From positions 1 to 9,768 of the forward strand of contig CAWDAN010000004.1 in NCBI GenBank assembly GCA_963800335.1: 9,768 bases of DNA, given 5' to 3'. Positions 5,190-9,768 of this stretch are shown here, one piece after another. Each line of letters starts with the position of its first letter. The first letter of the stretch is position 1. Both the position numbers and the translations under genes were made by a program. The notes under the pieces were generated by a model. The model was not told where the DNA came from. It worked only from the letters and a program-made list of their open reading frames with translations, and made no database searches. This stretch comes from Flavisphingopyxis sp963800335. Its GTDB lineage: Bacteria; Pseudomonadota; Alphaproteobacteria; Sphingomonadales; Sphingomonadaceae.

Positions 5190-6541
5190 GCAAGAAGGGC
5201 AGACGCAAACGAGCCAGGGACGAGGAGCCGTGGGAACCGCTGGCGGCGATCAACGCGCTCGTCGCGCTCGCCCCCGCCGACCAGGCGCGCGTGCTCGCCG
5301 AACTGAAGTCCAGCCAGAAGGCCGAGCTCGAGACGCGCTGGTACGGGTTCGAACATAACGGGCAGCGCGAACCGCCGGGGCGCTGGCGCGTCTGGCTGAT
5401 CCGCGCAGGGCGTGGGTTCGGCAAGACTCGCGCGGGCGCCGAATGGATCAGCGAACAGGCGCGGCGGATCCCCAACGGCCGGTTTGCGCTGGTCGGGGCA
5501 AGCACCGACGATGCGCGGCGCGTGATGATCGAGGGGCCGAGCGGCCTGATCGCGGTGGCGCGGCGGCACGAGACATGGAGCTGGCGACGCGGAATGCGCG
5601 AGTTCCGCTTTCATTCGGGCGCGATCGCGACGCTCTATTCGGCCGAGACGCCCGACGCGCTGCGCGGGCCCGAGCACGAGGCGGCGTGGTGCGACGAGCT
5701 CGCCAAATGGCGGCGCGGCGACGATGCCTGGGACAATCTGATGCTCGGGCTGAGGCTGGGCGAGTGGCCGCGAACGATCGTCACGACCACGCCGCGACCG
5801 ATCGCGCTGATGCGTCGGATCATCGCCTTGCCCGACTGTATCGAGACGACGGGGCGGACGGCGGAAAACCCGCATTTGCCGACGTCGTTCGTCGCAACGA
5901 TGGCGGCAACCTATGGCGACACCCGGCTGGGGCGGCAGGAGTTGGACGGCGAGCTGATCGAGGACGTCGAGGGCGCGTTGTGGACGCGCGCAATGATCGA
6001 AAAATGCCGAATTGGTTCAAATGAGGAAATAGATGTAACCCGGATCGTCGTGGCGGTCGATCCACCGGCAAGCGCAGGCGGCGATGCCTGCGGGATCGTT
6101 GCCGCCGCGCTGTTGCGCGACGGACGGATCGCGGTGATCGAGGATGCGAGCGTCAGCGGCCTGAGCCCCGAGGGCTGGGCCAATGCGGTGGCGCGCTGTG
6201 CGGCGCGGCACGGCGCCGACCGGGTGGTTGCCGAGGCGAACCAGGGCGGCGACATGGTGAAGTCGGTCCTTCAGGCGGTGCACAGGACCCTGCCGGTGCG
6301 GCTGGTCCATGCGAGCCGCGGCAAGGCGGCGCGTGCGGAGCCGGTATCGGCGCTGTATGAAACCGGGCGCGTCGTCCATGTCGGCGGTCTTGCCAATCTG
6401 GAGGACCAATTGTGCGGCATGCAGTTCGCGGGCGGCTATGCCGGACCGGGCCGATCGCCCGATCGCGCCGACGCGCTCGTCTGGGCGATCAGCGAACTGG
6501 CGGGAAGCGGGAGGGCCGAGGCGCGGGTCAGCCTGGTCTAG
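5186..6541 (+). CDS. Large terminase subunit (TerL), GTA/phage-type packaging ATPase-nuclease
   Basis: This 451-residue protein is a phage-type large terminase. The N-terminal ATPase has Walker A Gly75-Arg-Gly-Phe-Gly-Lys80-Thr81, a Walker B ending in Asp170-Glu171 (Ala-Ala-Trp-Cys-Asp-Glu), and a Thr-Thr-Thr-Pro coupling motif at 200-203. The C-terminal RNase H-like nuclease has acidic residues Asp292 (Val-Asp-Pro), Glu350 (Val-Ala-Glu-Ala-Asn) and Asp426/Asp429 (Ser-Pro-Asp-Arg-Ala-Asp). The length and the Arg-Ala-Gly-Arg-Gly-x-Gly-Lys-Thr-Arg-Ala-Gly-Ala-Glu-Trp stretch fit terminases of RcGTA-like elements. All visible catalytic residues are intact. The GTG start at 5186 overlaps the small subunit stop in a GTGA, indicating coupled translation. 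An AT-richer patch at about 6000-6040 falls at the domain junction. No head genes follow; a terminator at 6611-6635 ends the unit. Confidence 0.92.
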   Translation: MSKKGRRKRARDEEPWEPLAAINALVALAPADQARVLAELKSSQKAELETRWYGFEHNGQREPPGRWRVWLIRAGRGFGKTRAGAEWISEQARRIPNGRFALVGASTDDARRVMIEGPSGLIAVARRHETWSWRRGMREFRFHSGAIATLYSAETPDALRGPEHEAAWCDELAKWRRGDDAWDNLMLGLRLGEWPRTIVTTTPRPIALMRRIIALPDCIETTGRTAENPHLPTSFVATMAATYGDTRLGRQELDGELIEDVEGALWTRAMIEKCRIGSNEEIDVTRIVVAVDPPASAGGDACGIVAAALLRDGRIAVIEDASVSGLSPEGWANAVARCAARHGADRVVAEANQGGDMVKSVLQAVHRTLPVRLVHASRGKAARAEPVSALYETGRVVHVGGLANLEDQLCGMQFAGGYAGPGRSPDRADALVWAISELAGSGRAEARVSLV

Positions 6542-6550
6542 GGTTAACCC
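6541..6550. repeat. Perfect 10-bp palindrome after the terL stop
   Basis: GGGTTAACCC begins at the last base of the terL stop codon. It could be a protein-binding site or the edge of a promoter region. A Sphingomonas-style TATTCT lies at 6565-6570 with a weak GTTAAC 16 bases upstream, partly inside this palindrome. Confidence 0.35.
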
Positions 6551-6572
6551 AGATCAACCGGGATTATTCTGC

Positions 6573-6612
6573 TATCGCGGCGAACTGTTTGTCGGTATTT
6601 GTTATCGCGGCG
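6573..6612 (+). repeat. Direct repeat TATCGCGGCG spaced 30 bp
   Basis: TATCGCGGCG occurs at 6573-6582 and again at 6603-6612, exactly 30 bp apart. The CGCGGCG part recurs a third time at 6623-6629 as the right arm of the terminator. The first copy can pair with the terminator's left arm (6611-6618), giving an alternative structure. Confidence 0.6.
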
Positions 6613-6635
6613 CCGCGAATTTCGCGGCGTTTTTT
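6611..6635 (+). terminator. Strong intrinsic terminator between terL and the histidine kinase gene
   Basis: CGCCGCGAA (6611-6619) and TTCGCGGCG (6621-6629) are perfectly complementary, giving at least a 7-bp all-GC stem with a five-base AATTT loop, followed directly by six T residues (6630-6635). This is a textbook Rho-independent terminator for the terminase transcript. It ends only 15 bases before the kinase ATG, so it also lies in the kinase leader if transcription comes from upstream. Confidence 0.88.
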
Positions 6636-6650
6636 GCCGCAGGACTATTG

Positions 6651-7733
6651 ATGGACGGATTGACTGGCGAAGGCACGAGCAACACGACGACGCGGGCCGA
6701 GCGGCTCGGCGACGGCGTATTCGCGCGCCGGCTCGGCGAGGTCGGCGCATTGCAGGAAGGCGGCGACGCGTTTCGCGCTCTGGCCGATTCGATGCCGCAG
6801 ATGGTCTGGTCGACGCTGCCCGACGGACATCACGATTATTACAATGCGCGCTGGTACGAATTCACCGGCGTGCCGATGGGATCGAACGACGGCGAAGGCT
6901 GGGCCGGGATGTTCCACGAGGACGACCAGGCCGAGGCGTGGAAACGATGGAGCCACAGCCTGGCGACGGGCGAACCGTACGAGGTCGAATACCGGCTGCG
7001 CCATCATAGCGGGACATATCGGTGGGTGCTCGGCCGGGCATCGCCGATCGTCGATGCGGAGGGCACGATCCTGCGCTGGATGGGGACGTGCACCGATATC
7101 GACGAGGCCAAGGCAATATCGCAGCACAACGACGTGCTGAGCCGCGAGCTGAGCCACCGGATCAAGAACATCTTTGCGGTGATATCGGGGCTGATCGGCA
7201 TGACGGCGCGGTCGAACGCCGAATTCCAGGCACCCGCGCGCGACCTGCAGAGCCGGATTGCCGCACTCGGCAGGGCACACGAGTTCGTCCGGCCGCACAG
7301 CGAGTTTTCGCGGCCCGAAATGGTCGCGGTGACGCTGCACGGCATGCTCAACGAGATCTTCGCCGCCTACCCCGCGTTCATCGAGGGGCGGATGGCCATC
7401 GAAGGCGACGATTTCGAGATCAGCGACCGCGGCGCGACGCCGATCTCGCTCGTGTTCCACGAGCTGGCGACCAATTCGATGAAATACGGGGCGCTGTCGA
7501 ACGACGAGGGGCGCGTCGCGATTATCGTCGCGAGCGATGGCGACGATGTCGTGTGCAGCTGGACCGAGCGCGGCGGGCCACCAATCGAACAGCCGCCCAG
7601 CCACGAGGGCTTTGGATCGAAGCTGACCGAGTTGGCGGTCAAGCAGCAGCTTGGCGGAAGTTTCGAACGCGAATGGCGGCGCGAGGGGCTGCACATGACG
7701 ATCCGCGCCAAGCGCGTGCGCCTGACGCAATAG
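6651..7733 (+). CDS. PAS-domain HWE-family sensor histidine kinase
   Basis: This 360-residue protein has no membrane helix and should be cytoplasmic. A PAS domain of the PAS_3 type covers about 38-155 (Met-Pro-Gln-Met-Val-Trp near 48-53, Tyr-Arg-Trp-Val-Leu-Gly near 123-128, ending in Cys-Thr-Asp-Ile). The H-box is Glu-Leu-Ser-His169-Arg-Ile-Lys-Asn. The ATPase has an N-box with His270-Glu-Leu-Ala-Thr-Asn275-x-x-Lys-Tyr-Gly-Ala-Leu, and Trp304-x-Glu306. The N-box histidine plus Trp-x-Glu define the HWE kinases, which include blue-light sensors and general-stress kinases. The PAS domain lacks the Asn-Cys-Arg-Phe-Leu motif of LOV domains, so flavin photochemistry is unlikely. ATG 6651 has AGGA at 6641-6644. 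A possible partner is the response regulator on the opposite strand at 8658-9155. Confidence 0.92.
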   Translation: MDGLTGEGTSNTTTRAERLGDGVFARRLGEVGALQEGGDAFRALADSMPQMVWSTLPDGHHDYYNARWYEFTGVPMGSNDGEGWAGMFHEDDQAEAWKRWSHSLATGEPYEVEYRLRHHSGTYRWVLGRASPIVDAEGTILRWMGTCTDIDEAKAISQHNDVLSRELSHRIKNIFAVISGLIGMTARSNAEFQAPARDLQSRIAALGRAHEFVRPHSEFSRPEMVAVTLHGMLNEIFAAYPAFIEGRMAIEGDDFEISDRGATPISLVFHELATNSMKYGALSNDEGRVAIIVASDGDDVVCSWTERGGPPIEQPPSHEGFGSKLTELAVKQQLGGSFEREWRREGLHMTIRAKRVRLTQ

Positions 7734-7782
7734 ATCCGGCTGGCCGAAGCCGAAGACCGGCGACTGTGTGCGAACGCGCGCG

Positions 7783-8658
7783 TCAATCGCGCGGATCGGT
7801 GCCTGTCGTTAGCGGTTTCAGGGTGAGGTCGTGGCCGTTGCCTTGCAATATCACACCGCCGTCCGTAGCGGGTTTTATCGACGTGGCCGCCTCTAGCGCG
7901 GTGAAGACGTGTACGAGGCTGGGCGGAAGCCCGATCGTGCAGACGGCAACGACAGGAACGTTCGCGCCGGGTGGCGGCGGCGGAGATGGCGGCATGCGGC
8001 GTGCGGCAAACCGGTCGCTCTCGATGTAATAGCTTCGCGCCTGCTGCGCGCAGCGCGGCTCCCATACGAGGACGCTGTCATCGGCGACGAAATCGAGGTG
8101 CGCTTGCTGGTTCAGCGTCTTGCCGTCGAGGACCGACACGCGCCAACGCCCGGCGAGCGTGGGCACGGCGAGTTCCGATCGGGACTTCGGTCGCTCAAGG
8201 ACAAGTTCATGGCCGTTACCTGCAAGGACCAACCTGCCGTCGGCTCGCTGGCTGGCGGTGTCGAGCGAGGGCAATAGCTGGAAGATTTCAGGCACCTCCT
8301 TCGGGAATCCGATTTCACACACGATCAACATATCGTCTTCGCCTGCAGGCGGGGCAGTCGCTTCATCGAATGATCGGCGAAATTCGATTGCCTGGCCTGC
8401 CTGGCGAAAATGGATGAATTGACCGGCGCATTCGGGTTTCCAGATCAAGGCATCACCCGATCCCGTCAGGCGGATCCCCGTCGTCAACGTTCCATCGATC
8501 GACGCGACCTGCCAGTCGCCCGCCAGATCGGGCTGGCTTGATTTCGCACCGGGGGATTCGGGCGCATCGGCGCGACTATTGGCATTGGGCGCTGCCGGCC
8601 CCGCGTCGCAAGCGCCACAGGTCAACAGCAATGCAATGGTAAAGATACGCAAGGTCAT
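7783..8658 (-). CDS. Probable lipoprotein with two tandem homologous domains
   Basis: This 291-residue protein begins with a short signal peptide (basic Arg4, hydrophobic 5-13) ending in Thr13-Cys14-Gly-Ala-Cys17, so it is probably a lipoprotein with Cys14 or Cys17 as the lipidated residue; neither fits the lipobox perfectly. A Ser/Ala/Pro linker (19-43) follows. Two copies of one domain are at about 45-156 and 168-282. Each has Leu-Ala-Gly-x-Trp-x-Val and Asp-Gly, a Trp-x-Pro-x-Cys (Cys77; Cys203), a Cys-x-Ile-Gly-x-Pro (Cys114; Cys240) and a closing Leu-x-Gly-Asn-Gly-His-x-Leu-x-Leu. The paired cysteines could form one disulfide per domain. The opening resembles META/HslJ-type envelope domains, but I cannot name the family. 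A polyproline run lies at 223-230. ATG 8658 overlaps the response regulator stop (TGATG) and follows GGAGG. Confidence 0.82.
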   Translation of the reverse strand: MTLRIFTIALLLTCGACDAGPAAPNANSRADAPESPGAKSSQPDLAGDWQVASIDGTLTTGIRLTGSGDALIWKPECAGQFIHFRQAGQAIEFRRSFDEATAPPAGEDDMLIVCEIGFPKEVPEIFQLLPSLDTASQRADGRLVLAGNGHELVLERPKSRSELAVPTLAGRWRVSVLDGKTLNQQAHLDFVADDSVLVWEPRCAQQARSYYIESDRFAARRMPPSPPPPPGANVPVVAVCTIGLPPSLVHVFTALEAATSIKPATDGGVILQGNGHDLTLKPLTTGTDPRD

Positions 8659-9155
8659 CAAGCATCCTCCGTGCCGCTACGAAAACCGAAGCGGAAAACG
8701 GTGCGAGCCTCGACCAACGTCGTCAGTTGGGCGCGCGCGCCGGTCAGGCGGCGTGGGCGAAAGCGACGAAGCCTGGCGGCGGGGTCGGCGTCGGGGTCGA
8801 AATCGCGGCGCAGCGCATAATCGAGCACCTGGTCGATCAGGCGGACGTCGGCAGGCTTGGTCACGACACCGAGCGTGCCGGGAATGCCGCCGCCGAGCTG
8901 GGCCGGGTTGGCGGTGACGAAGATGACCTTGATACCGTATTCGCGCGAGAGGAGTTCACCGATCATCGGGCCGGTCGCGCCGTCGCACAGGTTGACGTCG
9001 ACGAGCGCGATATCGACTTCGGGCGATGCGAGCTGCATCGCCGAAGCGGTGTCGTCAGCGATTCCGGCGCAGACATAGCCGCCGTCTTCGATGGTTTCAC
9101 AGATATCGGCGGCGACGAAACATTCGTCTTCGACGATCAGGACACGGACAGGCAC
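8658..9155 (-). CDS. Response regulator, receiver domain with Arg-rich C-terminal extension
   Basis: This 165-residue protein is a CheY-like receiver (about 1-115) with acidic-pocket residues Glu9 and Asp10, phospho-acceptor Asp53 (Val-Asp-Val-Asn-Leu), Thr81 and Lys100-Pro. No DNA-binding output domain follows, only a 45-residue extension (118-165) rich in Arg. The motif around Thr81 is Phe-Val-Thr-Ala-Asn-Pro, so it is not a FATGUY regulator of the SdrG type. It may act as a phosphate shuttle or sink or through protein contacts. I chose GTG at 9153-9155 because the receiver fold starts immediately after it and GAGGGAG lies eight bases upstream; an upstream in-frame start would add 17 residues. 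It is co-transcribed and overlaps the duplicated lipoprotein gene. The HWE kinase about 0.9 kb away on the other strand is a candidate partner. Confidence 0.9.
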   Translation of the reverse strand: MPVRVLIVEDECFVAADICETIEDGGYVCAGIADDTASAMQLASPEVDIALVDVNLCDGATGPMIGELLSREYGIKVIFVTANPAQLGGGIPGTLGVVTKPADVRLIDQVLDYALRRDFDPDADPAARLRRFRPRRLTGARAQLTTLVEARTVFRFGFRSGTEDA

Positions 9156-9204
9156 GACGAGGCTCCCTCGATCTAGGTTCGGCGTGGTTACTTGGACCTG
9201 AAAC

Positions 9205-9229
9205 AACTTACATTCCTGCCGATAGTTCC
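9205..9229 (-). promoter_or_regulatory. Candidate EcfG-like promoter for the response regulator
   Basis: On the minus strand GGAAC (9229-9225) is followed after 16 bases by AGTT (9208-9205), three of four bases of the CGTT -10 consensus. Transcription would start near 9198, about 43 bases before the GTG start. Confidence 0.35.
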
Positions 9230-9315
9230 CTTTTGAGTCATTTTTTCAAGGGGGCCTCGCGCCGACCGGTTTGGCACGTTAGCGTGGCGGCGGCGATGCC
9301 ACAGGAGCAAACAGG

Positions 9316-9363
9316 ATGAACCAGGCGATCCCCCCGAACGACGCGGTGCGCCGGTCATGCTGA
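9316..9363 (+). CDS. 15-codon upstream ORF overlapping the DUF1622 gene start
   Basis: An ATG at 9316 is preceded by AGGAG (9303-9307) and by ACAGG immediately before it. It encodes MNQAIPPNDAVRRSC and stops at 9361-9363. The start codon of the DUF1622 gene (9357) lies inside its last codons, giving a seven-base overlap. Because the main gene has no clear ribosome binding site of its own, this short ORF could deliver ribosomes to it by termination-reinitiation. The peptide itself resembles no known family. Confidence 0.4.
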   Translation: MNQAIPPNDAVRRSC

Positions 9364-9768
9364 CCGATGCGACGATGCTGGCAATCGCGCAGGCGGTTGC
9401 CAAGGGATTCGAGTTCGCCGGGATCGCGGTGATCGTGATCGGCACGCTGATCGCCTTTGCCAAGGCGGGCGCGATGGTCGCGCGCGGCCTGGGCGCGGCA
9501 GGAACCGAAGCGGGCGAGCGCGCCGATGCGGGCGAGCGGGATGTCGTGCCGGCGTTTCGCAAGACGCTGGGGCGGTCGATCCTGACGGGCCTCGAACTGC
9601 TGGTCGCGGCAGACATCATCCGCACGGTGGCGGTCGAGCCGACGCTGCAGAGCGTCCTCGTGCTCGGGCTGATCGTGCTTATCCGGACGTTTTTGAGCTT
9701 CAGCCTCGAGGTCGAGATCGACGGGCGCTGGCCGTGGCAGGGGAAGCGGCGTGAGGGCCGATATAGCG
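9357..9768 (+). CDS. DUF1622 family membrane protein (3' end outside the window)
   Basis: At least 137 residues are encoded before the right edge. The sequence has three hydrophobic helices at about 20-36, 72-88 and 96-113 and matches DUF1622, a family of small inner-membrane proteins without known biochemistry. The family core is clear: Phe-Arg-x-x-Leu-Gly-Arg-Ser-Ile-Leu-x-Gly-Leu-Glu, then Val-Ala-Ala-Asp-Ile-Ile-Arg-Thr-Val-Ala, then Arg-Thr-Phe-Leu-Ser-Phe-Ser-Leu-Glu-Val-Glu and Gly-Arg-Trp-Pro-Trp-Gln. Only a few residues should be missing because the family normally ends soon after this motif. No in-frame start exists upstream of ATG 9357 in the non-coding stretch. The gene is divergent from the response regulator. 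Confidence 0.85.
   Translation, partial: MLTDATMLAIAQAVAKGFEFAGIAVIVIGTLIAFAKAGAMVARGLGAAGTEAGERADAGERDVVPAFRKTLGRSILTGLELLVAADIIRTVAVEPTLQSVLVLGLIVLIRTFLSFSLEVEIDGRWPWQGKRREGRYS

Noticed and set aside
6645..7730. Long minus-strand frame opposite the histidine kinase
   Set aside because: All kinase motifs are on the plus strand; this frame shows no family features.
9229..9255. CCCTTTTGA...TCAAGGGGG imperfect hairpin with a T-run
   Set aside because: It lies between divergent genes, so there is no transcript for it to terminate, and the stem needs a two-base bulge.
9272..9288. TGGCAC resembling a sigma-54 -24 element upstream of DUF1622
   Set aside because: The -12 TTGC element is missing at the required spacing.
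1..9768. CRISPR arrays, tRNA or rRNA genes, insertion sequences and attachment sites
   Set aside because: I found no regularly spaced repeats, cloverleaf candidates, transposase motifs or flanking duplications.

Overview
The window looks like chromosomal DNA from a GC-rich alphaproteobacterium, most likely a member of the Sphingomonadales. The reasons are strong G/C third-position bias, a bacterial alternative oxidase, a gene-transfer-agent-type terminase, an HWE-family histidine kinase, and GGAAC-N16-(N)GTT elements resembling alphaproteobacterial general-stress (EcfG) promoters. This placement is an inference from gene content; no rRNA or tRNA gene is present.

Layout. Positions 1-268 hold no gene I can support. 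A small two-helix membrane protein with a C-terminal cysteine-rich patch follows (269-721, +). Next is a tightly packed minus-strand operon read from 2881 down to 837: a group III truncated haemoglobin, a three-helix membrane protein of unknown function, an alternative oxidase (AOX) and a DUF1971 protein. The ORFs are coupled (TGA-C-ATG between the first two, ATGA between the last two). An Rrf2-family regulator with the NsrR signature (Asp8 and three cysteines) is divergent from the operon at 2963-3415. Two dyad elements lie in and next to the 81-bp control region. Together these genes look like a nitric-oxide-responsive respiratory-protection module: the regulator senses NO, the globin binds or detoxifies it, and AOX keeps quinol oxidation going when haem-copper oxidases are poisoned.

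A DUF202 membrane protein (3398-3778, -) overlaps the 3' end of the regulator. A hemerythrin-like HHE protein (3937-4443, +) has an EcfG-like promoter. Then come a small and a large terminase subunit (4626-6541, +), coupled by a GTGA overlap and resembling the packaging genes of RcGTA-like gene transfer agents. No portal, protease or capsid gene follows. The terminase genes end at a strong intrinsic terminator that lies only 16 nt before the start of a PAS-HWE histidine kinase (6651-7733, +).

Convergent to the kinase are a response regulator (8658-9155, -) and, coupled to it by TGATG, a probable lipoprotein built from two homologous domains (7783-8658, -). The window ends inside a DUF1622 membrane protein (9357 to the edge, +) that is preceded by and overlaps a 15-codon upstream ORF.

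The main points of interest are the NsrR-globin-membrane protein-AOX-DUF1971 module, including two uncharacterised members; the terminase pair without head genes; the possible terminator/antiterminator leader of the kinase; and the duplicated lipoprotein translationally coupled to a response regulator.
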